Positions 25,145 through 33,747 are shown, counted from the stretch's first letter. The stretch is DNA of 64,000 bases from Gammaproteobacteria bacterium (GCA_026708185.1 JAPOVK010000050.1:80643-144642), one strand, 5' to 3'. The notes: generated by a model from the sequence alone, not told the origin. Program-made: numbers and translations.

Positions 25145-25827
25145 CGGCCCCGTGCCTCCGCGCACTCCAGGCAACCATACAGCCACGCGCGCAAGCCAAC
25201 AAGCATGGCTGCGACGTCATCAGGCTGCGGTAGCGTGCCCTCGAGCGGCGCTCCACGTTCGGAGGCTCGACGGCAGGCGCTCAGGCCTTCGTAAGCCAGC
25301 CGGCTGAGGGGCAACGTGGGGACGTCGGAGAGTTGCGGCAAGCGTAGAGGGGCCGAGGGCGAGAAGTCACGACATCCACAGAGGTCACTCATGATGATCC
25401 CGGCATTTCGGACCGCCGTCGCGACGACGCCCAGATCGAAGTACGTGGCGCGCCGACAGGCAAGCGACTCCGCGGCCTCGTCAAACACCGTACACAGCAC
25501 TTCCAAGTCTTCTGTATGGCGACTGTATGGCGCCATCGCCCGCAACATACCCTGAAGTCGATTCACAGGCCGACAGACCGGAATCCCCTCGCATCGCAGA
25601 TGCCACGCGAACAGCGAGCCTTGTTGGACGAGCCTGCCCAACCCCCGGTAACTGTAGTGAGCGACGTCGACATGCTCGCCGAACCGCGTTGCCAACCATG
25701 TCCTCGCCGCTCGCGGGACCGTACGATCCTCGCAAACGACCAACACATCGGTGTCGCTGCCCTCGTAGGCCTCTCCCCGAGCACGGGAGCCGAACAGCCA
25801 GACTTCATTGATCGCATCCGCCGCCAT
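25141..25827 (-). CDS. MNT-type nucleotidyltransferase with C-terminal helical extension
   Basis: The 228-residue protein has the minimal nucleotidyltransferase signature: GSRARG at residues 13-18, D25-x-D27 in EGSDTDVLVV, and a third acid D54 in HVDVAHYS. Residues 95-228 form a helical domain of unknown type with several Cys. Such enzymes transfer AMP or another nucleotide to a protein, RNA or small molecule, and MNT domains act as antitoxins in HEPN-MNT pairs. ATG 25827 lies eight bases after the stop of the pentapeptide-repeat gene. The long upstream in-frame extension covers that gene in another frame and is rejected. Base composition is less GC-rich than in flanking genes. Confidence 0.82.
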   Translation of the reverse strand: MAADAINEVWLFGSRARGEAYEGSDTDVLVVCEDRTVPRAARTWLATRFGEHVDVAHYSYRGLGRLVQQGSLFAWHLRCEGIPVCRPVNRLQGMLRAMAPYSRHTEDLEVLCTVFDEAAESLACRRATYFDLGVVATAVRNAGIIMSDLCGCRDFSPSAPLRLPQLSDVPTLPLSRLAYEGLSACRRASERGAPLEGTLPQPDDVAAMLVGLRAWLYGCLECAEARGR

Positions 25828-25835
25828 GTGACCAG

Positions 25836-26702
25836 TCAATCCCTCCGCGTAGAGACCCGTCGGTGCAAGGACGCGGCCAAGAATGCGATGTAGACAACGC
25901 CGATCAGCGACTGTATGGGGGCCCAAACACTCGGTGCCTCGCCCGCGCCTGCCGCCGGAGCGCTTACGAAGGCAGCGACGCTGAGTCTGAACGCTTCCCA
26001 AATGTCGATGGGCTCGTCGCCCAACGCACGCAACAACCCGAGGACCAGAGTCGCCAGCAGACCATTGACGGTCAAGCGCAACGGTTGCTCGCCATAGCCC
26101 CAGAGCAGCTTGTTGAGCAGGCTCTTGAGGTAACGAAACGGAGCGGCCACGCGGGCCAGGGACACGGAGTACTTGCCCCGATAGTAGTCGTCGCGGCACT
26201 TCATGACCGCCACAAAGTGCTCCCGTGATCTCTTCTCTGCTTCGTACAGGAACTGTCGGGCGTCCTCGTATTCTCCGACGGAGGTCGCGTTGAGGCGGAG
26301 CTGAATCAAGATCTCCTGCGCCAGATTGGGCTGCGCCGGCAGGTTGCCCAGCACCGTACTCCTTGGAATGTCTGTTCTATCCCACTTCGTATAGCGCAGA
26401 TCGCAGTCCTGGATGGCACTGGATCGGAAGTTGCAGCCGATGAACCTGCAACCCGTGAAGTTGCACCCCCTAAAGCGAGCTCCCCGGAAGTAGCAGTTCA
26501 CGAAGGTCGAGTACGAAAAGTCACACTTCGCCACGTTCGCCTGCAGTAGCGAGACATCTGTCCAGACCGACCGCTGGACTACCCGCCCGGACATTTCCAT
26601 GCCCTTGGGGGTCTCGTTTGCGATGAGTGCATCGCTCTCAGCGATACCATCGATGTCTGCTAGGGAACCGTGCGACTTCCCGATGGACAGATAGTCACTC
26701 AT
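25836..26702 (-). CDS. Pentapeptide-repeat protein with C-terminal two-helix channel-like membrane domain
   Basis: The 288-residue protein, started behind GGGGGAG, has three parts. Residues 50-112 are pentapeptide repeats with the usual F/L every fifth residue (CDFSYSTFVNCYFRGARFRG, CNFTGCRFIGCNFRSS). Residues 125-200 are helical and charged. Residues 208-280 read WGYGEQPLRLTVNGLLATLV-type helix, a re-entrant-like segment IWEAFRLSVAAFVS, and a second helix IGVVYIAFLAASLHRR, the order seen in two-helix potassium channels fused to pentapeptide repeats. The selectivity filter (T-x-G-Y-G) is replaced by SAPAAGAG. It leads a three-gene operon with a nucleotidyltransferase and a small protein. Ion conduction is inference. 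Confidence 0.82.
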   Translation of the reverse strand: MSDYLSIGKSHGSLADIDGIAESDALIANETPKGMEMSGRVVQRSVWTDVSLLQANVAKCDFSYSTFVNCYFRGARFRGCNFTGCRFIGCNFRSSAIQDCDLRYTKWDRTDIPRSTVLGNLPAQPNLAQEILIQLRLNATSVGEYEDARQFLYEAEKRSREHFVAVMKCRDDYYRGKYSVSLARVAAPFRYLKSLLNKLLWGYGEQPLRLTVNGLLATLVLGLLRALGDEPIDIWEAFRLSVAAFVSAPAAGAGEAPSVWAPIQSLIGVVYIAFLAASLHRRVSTRRD

Positions 26703-26959
26703 ACATCTCCCCCGCGCTGGTCACGGGCTTGCTGGCCAAGCCGTCTCGGCGGCCTGTGTGGCCTGAACTAGCGTACTCATGCCGATATCTTCGAATGGCC
26801 CTGTCCCGCCTCGCCGCCGCGCCTCCGATGGGAACGCCGAGGCTTACATCTGGCCGATCCGGTGCATTGGAGCATTGTAAGCTCTGCGTTGCCCGGCATG
26901 TCTGTACGAGCGTGGGCATGAGGTTGGTCTCGTCGATCGACGCCAAATGCCGCCTGCCG

Positions 26960-27645
26960 TGCGCTGGGCCGGAACGGTCTCGCGGTCTTTTCTCGTCTAC
27001 GTGGGTGCGACGCCGGGTCTCCTCGTTGGGGCATTCGAGCATGTTGGTGCCCTTGAGGTGCCTGGGGTGCCGCCGGGGTAGGCGGCAGAACGTCCAGGTC
27101 GGCGCGCGCCTCGTCGACGTCGCGGCGGTCGCAGAGCCAGCGCAGCTCCCGCAGGCAGTCGTCGTCGGCCTCTCGGCGTGTGGTCGAGGGCGTTCCTGAG
27201 GAAGTGGACGTAGCAGCGCTTCAGGCTGCTTCGCTGAGCACCTCGCGTCTCGCCCTGGTCAGCCCCGTCGTCGTCGCTGACGAACACCTCGACGCCGTGT
27301 AAAGCCGCTCGCGGAGCCCAGAGAGGAACGCCTTCCCGCTGCTGCGGCTCTCGCGGCCGGCGAGTTGGACGCCGAGGATGTGTCGGCGGCCGTCCCAGGC
27401 GACGCCGATGGCAATCACCACCGCCTGCGAGCGGATGGCGCCATTGTGTCGCGCACCTTCTCGTAGCCAGCGTCGAGGATGAGATACGGCATCGGCTCGT
27501 CGAGCTAGCGCTCGGCGAAGGCCGTGAGCATCTTTGTCGAGGCGCTTGTTGATCCGCAAGATGGTCGACGCCGAGGCGCTGTGGCCGCACAGTTCGTCGG
27601 TAATAGCCTTGACCTTTCTTGTAGTCTCCGACGCCGTCCCCGAAG
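26960..27645 (-). pseudogene. IS256-family (mutator-like) transposase remnant, frameshifted and truncated
   Basis: Pieces in different minus-strand frames follow the order of IS256 transposases: TRKVKAITDELCGHSASAST, then YLILDAGYEKVR (first catalytic Asp), SQAVVIAIGVAWDGRRHILG, GVEVFVSDDDGAD (second Asp), LKRCYVHFLRNALDHTPR and finally HLKGTNMLECPNEETRRRTHV (catalytic Glu). At least three frameshifts interrupt it and the N-terminal half is missing, replaced at about 27645 by the broken hydrolase copy. It marks the mobile origin of the island. No terminal inverted repeats were recognised. Confidence 0.85.
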
Positions 27646-27663
27646 CGCTGGAGGCCACGCGCT

Positions 27664-27938
27664 CGCCATCGACGGGCCGGTCCACGGCATGCGGCAAGTG
27701 GGGGCCGGGTGGCCGGGCCGCGTTCGGCGACGCCGCGCGGATACGCTGTCCGGTGCTCTTCCTGATGCAGTTGGAGGACGAGTTGTTCCCGCGCGACGGG
27801 TATCTGGCGGTGTTCGATGCGCTGGCGAGCGACGACAAGCGCATTCACGCCAACCCGGGCTTGCACCCGGCAGTTCCGGCGGAGGAAATCGCGACGAGCT
27901 TCGCGTTTATCGAACGACTCGTCGGCCGTTCTCGCTAA
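27664..27938 (+). pseudogene. Alpha/beta hydrolase, broken second copy
   Basis: Bases 27664-27728 correspond to 23997-24062 of the intact gene and 27729-27938 to 24290-24499. About 226 bases including the nucleophile elbow GLSMGS are deleted; the two ends share GCGACG at the join, a microhomology signature. An extra G in the first block also shifts frame. The product cannot be active. Confidence 0.88.
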
Positions 27939-28045
27939 GGTCGCGGTCAGGTTCCCGTCGGATTGTCCGAGCGGGTGATCCACTCGCTCCAGGAGCCAGC
28001 ATAGAGGGCGGGTTCCGGCAAGCCGGCGTGCACCATGGCCAGCAC
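27664..28045. repeat. Direct repeat, right copy (hydrolase pieces plus rhodanese 3' end)
   Basis: This is the right-hand partner of 23997-24604. Identity continues past the hydrolase stop through the rhodanese C-terminal codons to about GCCGGCGTG, where the left copy is interrupted and this copy continues into the whole sulfurtransferase gene. Confidence 0.86.
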
Positions 28046-28768
28046 GTTGTGGGCCGCGCTGACGCCGGAGCCGCAGTAGCACGCGACGGGCTTGACCGTC
28101 CCATCGAACAACGTCACGAACCGGCGACGCAGTGTTGCGGCGGGGAGGAAGTAGCCATCCGGGCCGAGATTGCCCTGGAACGGCGCGTTGATGGCCCCCG
28201 CGATATGCCCCGCCTTGGGATCGATGGTCTCGTTGCGGCCGTGGAAGCGGTCGTCCGCACGCGCGTCGATCAGGTGCCAGCTCCCCTCGTCGACGCGCTC
28301 GCGGACCTCGCCCATGGACAAGGCGCGGACGCCGTCGACCGAGAGCTCACGCGCCGCGTGCTGCTCGTCGGTACCGTCCGTCCACGCGGCGTAACCGCCG
28401 TCGAGCACTGCCGTGGCTGCATGACCAGCCCAACGGGCCATCCACCAGAAGCGCGCGGCGAACATCCCGCCGGCGTCGTCGTAGGCGATCACCTGGCGGC
28501 GTGGCGTGACGCCGTTGGCGCGCAGGAAACGCCGGAACGCAGCGCGGTCGGGTAGGGGGTGACGACCGGTTAGACCCGGCACCACGGGGCCCGACATGTC
28601 GTCGTCGAGGTGGACGTAGACCGCAAACGGGATGTGGTCGGCCTCGTAGCGCTTGCGGCCGGCGTCGGGGTCGGCGAGATCGAAGCGGCAATCGAACAGT
28701 CGGACGTCCTTCGGCTTCATGTGGTGCAGATCACCGATGCCGATCAACGTGGTGTGCACGGTCTTCAT
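27947..28768 (-). CDS. sseA: Sulfurtransferase, 3-mercaptopyruvate/thiosulfate type (tandem rhodanese domains)
   Basis: The 273-residue enzyme has two rhodanese domains; the second carries the active loop CGSGVSA with catalytic Cys 232, close to the CGSGV(T/S)A loop of 3-mercaptopyruvate sulfurtransferases. The first domain keeps DCRFDLADPDAGR and the linker GHIAGAINAPF lies before the active loop. It should move sulfur from mercaptopyruvate or thiosulfate to an acceptor such as cyanide or thioredoxin. It follows the SDR gene by five bases on the same strand, so they form an operon. Its 3' end is duplicated at 24507-24604. Confidence 0.92.
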   Translation of the reverse strand: MKTVHTTLIGIGDLHHMKPKDVRLFDCRFDLADPDAGRKRYEADHIPFAVYVHLDDDMSGPVVPGLTGRHPLPDRAAFRRFLRANGVTPRRQVIAYDDAGGMFAARFWWMARWAGHAATAVLDGGYAAWTDGTDEQHAARELSVDGVRALSMGEVRERVDEGSWHLIDARADDRFHGRNETIDPKAGHIAGAINAPFQGNLGPDGYFLPAATLRRRFVTLFDGTVKPVACYCGSGVSAAHNVLAMVHAGLPEPALYAGSWSEWITRSDNPTGT

Positions 28769-28773
28769 GCCGA

Positions 28774-29619
28774 TCAGATCGCCGGGTGTTCCGTGTCGTC
28801 GATTTCGATCCCGTCGAAGCCGGCGAGTACGCGTTCCATGCGCTCGCGGATGCCGTTGGCCAGTGCCGCGTGCGTGAAGATGAACGCCTTGTTCTTGCGG
28901 ATGCCGTCAAGCACCTGCTCGCCGACCACGTCGGGGTTCAGGCCTTGCTCGGCGAACCGCCGCTCGACTTCCGCGCGCTCCGCCACGAAGCCGGATGATC
29001 CGGCCGGCAGCGACGCCGGGCGGTTGCGCTCCGAGCGCAGGATGCGCGTGTTGATCATGCCGGGACACAAGGCAGAGACGCCGATGTTGTAGGGTGCGAG
29101 ATCCTCGCGGGCGGATTCCGAGATCGCCACCACGGCGTACTTGGACGCGCAGTAGATCGACATCCGTGCACCCGCCCAGTGGCCCAGGATGGAGGCCGTG
29201 TTGACGAAATGGCCGCCTTCGCCGCCGTCCTTCATGATCGGCGCGTAGGCGCGCATGCCGTTGATCACGCCGTGCAGGTTGACGCCGAGCACCCAGTCCC
29301 AGTCGTCCTCGGTGGTCTCCTCGATGGAACCGCCGGCGGCGACGCCGGCGTTGTTGCAGACGATGTCGACGCGCCCGTAGTGGTCGCGGACGGCCTGGGC
29401 GACATCCTTGACCTGGCCCCGGTCGCTCACGTCACAACCGAAGGGTTGCACGTCCACGTTGGCGGTCTCGAACTCCGCTCGGGCGGCGGCGAGCGCGTCC
29501 TGCTCGACATCGAGCATCGCTACGTGGACACCCGCGCCGGTGAGCGCGCGGACCATGCCGAGACCGATTCCGGATGCCGCGCCGGTGACGACGGCGACCT
29601 TGTTCTGGACCGATTCCAT
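28774..29619 (-). CDS. Short-chain dehydrogenase/reductase (SDR)
   Basis: The 281-residue classical SDR has the cofactor loop TGAASGIG, acidic residue after strand 2 (MLDVEQD, suggesting NAD preference), CNNAGVAAGG, catalytic Ser/Tyr/Lys in NTASI and YCASK, and CPGMINTRI. The C-terminal extension after residue 220 is longer than in small SDRs. It heads a two-gene operon with the sulfurtransferase. Substrate unknown. Confidence 0.92.
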   Translation of the reverse strand: MESVQNKVAVVTGAASGIGLGMVRALTGAGVHVAMLDVEQDALAAARAEFETANVDVQPFGCDVSDRGQVKDVAQAVRDHYGRVDIVCNNAGVAAGGSIEETTEDDWDWVLGVNLHGVINGMRAYAPIMKDGGEGGHFVNTASILGHWAGARMSIYCASKYAVVAISESAREDLAPYNIGVSALCPGMINTRILRSERNRPASLPAGSSGFVAERAEVERRFAEQGLNPDVVGEQVLDGIRKNKAFIFTHAALANGIRERMERVLAGFDGIEIDDTEHPAI

Positions 29620-29741
29620 GTGGCTCCCATATCTGGTCGAATGACCGCGCGAGCTTACCGTGAATCGCGGCGCGCGATTGCCCGCGACGGATTGTGGCCG
29701 TTAGGTCGTAAACCACGGCTAGTGCTGCGGAATGGGATGAG

Positions 29742-30437
29742 ATGAACGTCAGCTTGAAGAGTGCGTGGCTCGGCGGGTTAGTGGCCGGGCTCGTAGGTTG
29801 TGGGGACACGCGCCCACCCGACCTCCGCATGGTGGACACCCCGGGCGCCGTCGCCGTCAGGGCGGAGGTCTGGGCCGACAATTGGTTTGCCTTCTATCTA
29901 GGCGAGGACCTGATCATCGAAGACTCGACGCCGCTGACGACCGAGCGTTCCTTCAACGCGGAAGCCTTCGTCTTCAACGCGGACTACCCAATGCAGTTGA
30001 ACTTCCTGGTTCGCGATTTCAAGGAAAACGACACCGGGCTCGAGTACATCGGCGCACGCAATCAGCAGATGGGGGACGGCGGCTTCATAGCCCAGTTCAC
30101 CGACATCGACAACGGTGAGGCCATTGCCGTGTCAAACCGGAACTGGCGCTGCCTCGTCGTGCACGAGGCGCCTCTGGATCGGTCCTGCGAGGATGCTGAG
30201 AACCCCGTCGCCGGGGTGGCACCTTGCGCGTTCGAGGCGATGCCTGAGCCGACCGGCTGGCGAACGTTAGGCTTCGACGACAGCGCATGGCCGGGCGCAA
30301 CGGAGTTTTCCGCCGCAGCAGTGCGGCCGAAGGGCGGTTACGATGGCATCGACTGGCGAGGGGATGCACGGCTGATCTGGTCGGCCGACCTCGAGACACA
30401 CAACACAGTGTTGTGCCGCCTGACTGTCGGCCGGTAG
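29742..30437 (+). CDS. Lipoprotein of unknown function
   Basis: The 231-residue protein has a lipobox LVGC with Cys 20. The mature part is mostly beta, with motifs WADNWFAFYLGEDLI, NADYPMQLNFLVRDF and a C-terminal GWRTLGFDDSAWPGATEF that resembles carbohydrate-binding-like jelly-roll repeats (compare the paired WADNWFAFYLG and GWRTLGFDDSAW segments). Four Cys in the middle could form disulfides. I do not recognise a named family. It is 21 bases upstream of the next hydrolase gene and probably cotranscribed. Confidence 0.8.
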   Translation: MNVSLKSAWLGGLVAGLVGCGDTRPPDLRMVDTPGAVAVRAEVWADNWFAFYLGEDLIIEDSTPLTTERSFNAEAFVFNADYPMQLNFLVRDFKENDTGLEYIGARNQQMGDGGFIAQFTDIDNGEAIAVSNRNWRCLVVHEAPLDRSCEDAENPVAGVAPCAFEAMPEPTGWRTLGFDDSAWPGATEFSAAAVRPKGGYDGIDWRGDARLIWSADLETHNTVLCRLTVGR

Positions 30438-30458
30438 TCGCGACTGAACGGAGATCGC

Positions 30459-31199
30459 ATGGACATCGCCGTGGAAGGCGGAACCCTTTACGTGGAGGTC
30501 GACGGCCCGGAGTCGAATCCGGCGCTGCTGCTCTGGCCCCCGGGCCGCTGCACGCTCCGCGTTTGGGACCACTTGGTACCGAGGCTGACGGGGCGGTTCC
30601 AGACTGTTCGGATCGACATTCGCGGCCTCGGTCGCAGTTCTCCGGCGGCGAATCCGGAGACGCAGTACACGCTCGAACAGTACGCCCGAGACGCCTGCGG
30701 CGTGCTCGACCATTTGGGGCGGCAACGTTGCCACGTGTGGTCGCAGTCGTGGGGCTCACGTGCGGCCATCGCGTTCTGCGCCACCTATCCGGAGCGGGTT
30801 GTCTCGGCGGCGCTCTATGCCGCCAATGTCGATCCGGCGGACGTGCCGGCGCAACGCGAAGGCACCAAGCGTGCTGCGGAACTCCGCAGTAGAGCCGGGA
30901 TTGCGTCGCAACCTGCACCGGCCGGAATCGTCGACCACCGGAACCCGGATGAGGTGGCCAAGGCCACGGCCGCGGCCGGGAAGTACGAGCTCAAGAGCGT
31001 CATCGACCGCCTGACCATGCCGGTGCTGATAGGCACCGGCAGCCACGATCCGAACCTCGCCTCGAGTCGGGTCATTGCGGAGACCGCGCCCAACGCCCAG
31101 TTGGTCGTGCTGGATGCCGTGGGGCACAACGGCATCTTGGAGCACCCGGAACTGGCCTTGGAGACGTTTCTCGATTTCCACGATGCTTTGGCGGCGTGA
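30459..31199 (+). CDS. Alpha/beta hydrolase
   Basis: The 246-residue enzyme has LLLWPPGRCTLRVWD (oxyanion region), RIDIRGLGRSS, a nucleophile elbow HVWSQSWGSRAAI with Ser between Gln and Trp, the acid in GTGSHDPN and His in GHNGILEHPE. This is the fold of the haloperoxidase/epoxide-hydrolase-like group. It follows the lipoprotein gene and converges on the Gfo/Idh oxidoreductase. Confidence 0.88.
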   Translation: MDIAVEGGTLYVEVDGPESNPALLLWPPGRCTLRVWDHLVPRLTGRFQTVRIDIRGLGRSSPAANPETQYTLEQYARDACGVLDHLGRQRCHVWSQSWGSRAAIAFCATYPERVVSAALYAANVDPADVPAQREGTKRAAELRSRAGIASQPAPAGIVDHRNPDEVAKATAAAGKYELKSVIDRLTMPVLIGTGSHDPNLASSRVIAETAPNAQLVVLDAVGHNGILEHPELALETFLDFHDALAA

Positions 31200-31214
31200 C
31201 CTGACCCCGTCTGG

Positions 31215-32483
31215 TCAGAAGCCGCGTTCGGCGCACTGGCGATTGATCTCGTCGATGATCTCGCAGACGCGGATCGACTCCGCCGTCGTCCACTGCGGCA
31301 TTTCCCTTAACCCCGCCGCCATGCAGCGGTGGATCGCCTGCGCCTGGTAGGTGAACCCGTGCTGATTGCCGCCGTGCCACGTCCATCCCTTGTACGTGAT
31401 CAGGCGCTCGCCGGTCCAACGTGAACCGGGCGGCTGGCCGCGGGTGATCGGCGCCGGTGTCGGGCAGGGGTACTCGAACCGCTCAACGTGATTGAACGGG
31501 CCGCTGCTGGGGTTGCGGTCCTGGTTCCAGTGGGTCTCGATCCAGTCGCCCGTCCAGCCCTCGCGCGGGTCGAGTTCGATCGACGGCTTGCCTTCCTGGC
31601 GGCGCGTACCCCGTTTGGGTGGGCGGCCGGTGCGGATCGTCACCGCGGTGGGATGGTGCGAGGGCGTCTCGATGGTGATCCGGCCCTGGGTGCCGATGTA
31701 CTGCGACTCTTCGATGAAGCGGCCGTTGGGGAACGTGATGACGGCGATCCCTTCCTGGCCCGAGTACTGCAGAACGGCCGCACTCGGCGACGAGCCGTGG
31801 GCCGACAGGACACCGTCGGCATGCGCTTGCGGGCGCGCCTTGCAGCCCGCGGCGGCGATCACCGGCATCTCGTCGGCGCCGAAGCCGGTGATGGCGGGGT
31901 TCAGGGCGTACACCCGGTCGGGGTAGTCGGCCTGCACGACGCGTAGGTCGCCGATGTCGCCGCGCTCCATCGCGGCACGGGCATGTTCGACGGCCGGGAA
32001 GAACCGCAGCCACATGCCCTCCCAGCACACGACGCCTGCCTTGTCCGCCGCGTCATATGCCTCCTTGGCCTGGTCGGCGGTATCGGTGAACGGCTTCTCG
32101 CACAGGATGTGCTTGCGGGCGTTGACAGCCATCATCAGGTCGCGGTGGTGATCCCACGTCTTCGACGCGATGTAGACGATGTCGACGTCGGGATCCTCGC
32201 AGAGCGCCTGGTAGGAGTCGTACGCGGTGGGGATCTCGTGGGCCTCGGCAAACATCCGGGCACGGTCCAGATCTCGGGCGGCGATGGCCGCGACACTCGC
32301 CCCCGGCACGTCCTGCAGCGACTTCACCCAGTCGGACGAGATCGACGACGCGCTGATGATCCCCCAGCGCAACGGGTGGTGAATTCCGTTTTCGTGCGTA
32401 AGGCCGAGGCGAATGTCCATCGGCGTGTTCATGGGCCAGCCGTTGTAGATGTAGGGGTCGTCGTTGACGTGGTCGTGAGCCAT
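31215..32483 (-). CDS. Gfo/Idh/MocA-family NAD(P)-dependent oxidoreductase
   Basis: The 422-residue protein begins at ATG 32483 (MAHDHVNDDP). It has the Rossmann region WGIISASSISSDWVKSLQDVPG, VDIVYIASKTWDHHRDLMMA, and the family motif LCEKPFT with catalytic Lys. A long C-terminal beta domain contains SQYIGTQGRITIETPSHHP. Such enzymes oxidise or reduce sugars and sugar acids. It is divergent from the enolase-superfamily gene, with about 76 bases between starts, so both may act in one sugar-acid pathway. Confidence 0.88.
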   Translation of the reverse strand: MAHDHVNDDPYIYNGWPMNTPMDIRLGLTHENGIHHPLRWGIISASSISSDWVKSLQDVPGASVAAIAARDLDRARMFAEAHEIPTAYDSYQALCEDPDVDIVYIASKTWDHHRDLMMAVNARKHILCEKPFTDTADQAKEAYDAADKAGVVCWEGMWLRFFPAVEHARAAMERGDIGDLRVVQADYPDRVYALNPAITGFGADEMPVIAAAGCKARPQAHADGVLSAHGSSPSAAVLQYSGQEGIAVITFPNGRFIEESQYIGTQGRITIETPSHHPTAVTIRTGRPPKRGTRRQEGKPSIELDPREGWTGDWIETHWNQDRNPSSGPFNHVERFEYPCPTPAPITRGQPPGSRWTGERLITYKGWTWHGGNQHGFTYQAQAIHRCMAAGLREMPQWTTAESIRVCEIIDEINRQCAERGF

Positions 32484-32559
32484 GGGTGCCTTCAGCCGCA
32501 GGAAACGGATCACCCTATACTGCGCTGCGGGTTCGGACAACTTTCAAGGGGAAGGCGCG

Positions 32560-33747
32560 TTGAGAATCGCCGAGATCAAGCCCTACGTCGTCGGCACGCC
32601 GCGGCCGCACCGCGGCGGACGCACCTGGGTTTTCGTGAAGCTCGTGACAGACGACGGCATCGAAGGGGTCGGCGAAGTCTACAAGGCGCCGTTTCACCCG
32701 CTGACGGTGGCGAAGCTGCTCGAAGACATGGGCGAGACCTATGTGGTCGGCAGCGATCCGTTCCAGATCGAACGGTTGTGGCGCGCCGTGTACTACGGTG
32801 AGGGGTACGAGTCACACGACCATCACCAGCATCCCGACCACACCGTGATGGGGTGCTTGAGCGCCATCGAGATGGCCTGCTGGGACATCATGGGCAAGGC
32901 GCTCGACCAGCCGGTCTACAACCTGCTCGGTGGCCGCTACCACGACCGGCTGCGCTCCTACACCTACCTGTGGCCGGCACCCGGCAGTGCCCGTGGCGTT
33001 TCGCCGCATACGGATCCCGTTGCCGCGGCGGAAAGCGCCATCGCCCACGTCGAGGAGGGCTTCACGGCCCTCAAGTTCGACCCGCTGATCGACGTCATGG
33101 GGACCGCCGACCCGCGCGAGCCGCCGCTCGATCGGCTCGACAACGCGGAGGCGGTGGTGAAGAGCGTCCGCGAGGCGGTGGGCAACAAGGCGGACATCCT
33201 GATCGGCACCCATGGCCAGTCGACGACGTCCGGCACGATCCGCTTCGCCAAGCGCATCGAGCAGTTCGATCCGCTGTGGTTCGAGGAGCCCGTGCCGCCG
33301 GAGAACCGCGACGAGATGGCGCGGGTCGCGCGGGCAACGAGCATCCCGGTGGCGACTGGCGAGCGCCTCGCGACCAAGTTCGAGTTCCGCGAGCTCCTCG
33401 AGAAGCAGGCGGCAGCGATCCTGCAGATGGCGCTCGGGCGCGTCGGTGGCATTCTCGAGGCGCGCAAGATCGCCGGCATGGCGGAGGCCTACTATGCGCA
33501 AATCGCGCCGCACCTGTACTGCGGGCCGATCGAGGCGGCGGCCAACATCCAGGTCGACACCTGCAGCCCGAACTTCCTGATCCAGGAGAGCATCGGGCGG
33601 TTCGATGGGTTCCACGCCGAGATTCTGAAAGAGCCCATCGAATGGCGCGACGGCTACATCATCCCGCCGACGAAGCCTGGGCTCGGCGTGGAGCTGAACG
33701 AGGAGGTGGTGGCGAAGCACCCTTACCAGGCGCCGTCTCGACGCTAG
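32560..33747 (+). CDS. Enolase-superfamily protein (mandelate racemase/sugar-acid dehydratase subgroup)
   Basis: The 395-residue protein starts at TTG 32560 behind AAGGGGAAGG. The capping domain (IKPYVVGTPRP ... LLEDMGETYVVGSDPFQIERLWR split) precedes the barrel. Recognisable blocks are LKFDPLIDVMG, GTHGQSTTSG, WFEEPVPPEN, ATGERL and APHLYCGPIEAAA. In galactonate-dehydratase-like members the third block reads DFHGR with a metal-binding Asp; here that position is Gly, while the His is kept. It may be a distinct subgroup with a shifted metal ligand. TATACT at 32516 could be its -10. Substrate unknown, probably a sugar acid. Confidence 0.85.
   Translation: MRIAEIKPYVVGTPRPHRGGRTWVFVKLVTDDGIEGVGEVYKAPFHPLTVAKLLEDMGETYVVGSDPFQIERLWRAVYYGEGYESHDHHQHPDHTVMGCLSAIEMACWDIMGKALDQPVYNLLGGRYHDRLRSYTYLWPAPGSARGVSPHTDPVAAAESAIAHVEEGFTALKFDPLIDVMGTADPREPPLDRLDNAEAVVKSVREAVGNKADILIGTHGQSTTSGTIRFAKRIEQFDPLWFEEPVPPENRDEMARVARATSIPVATGERLATKFEFRELLEKQAAAILQMALGRVGGILEARKIAGMAEAYYAQIAPHLYCGPIEAAANIQVDTCSPNFLIQESIGRFDGFHAEILKEPIEWRDGYIIPPTKPGLGVELNEEVVAKHPYQAPSRR

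Noticed and set aside
26997..28082. A long minus-strand frame through the right repeat and island edge
   Set aside because: It mixes antisense hydrolase sequence with one frame of the broken transposase; it is not a gene.
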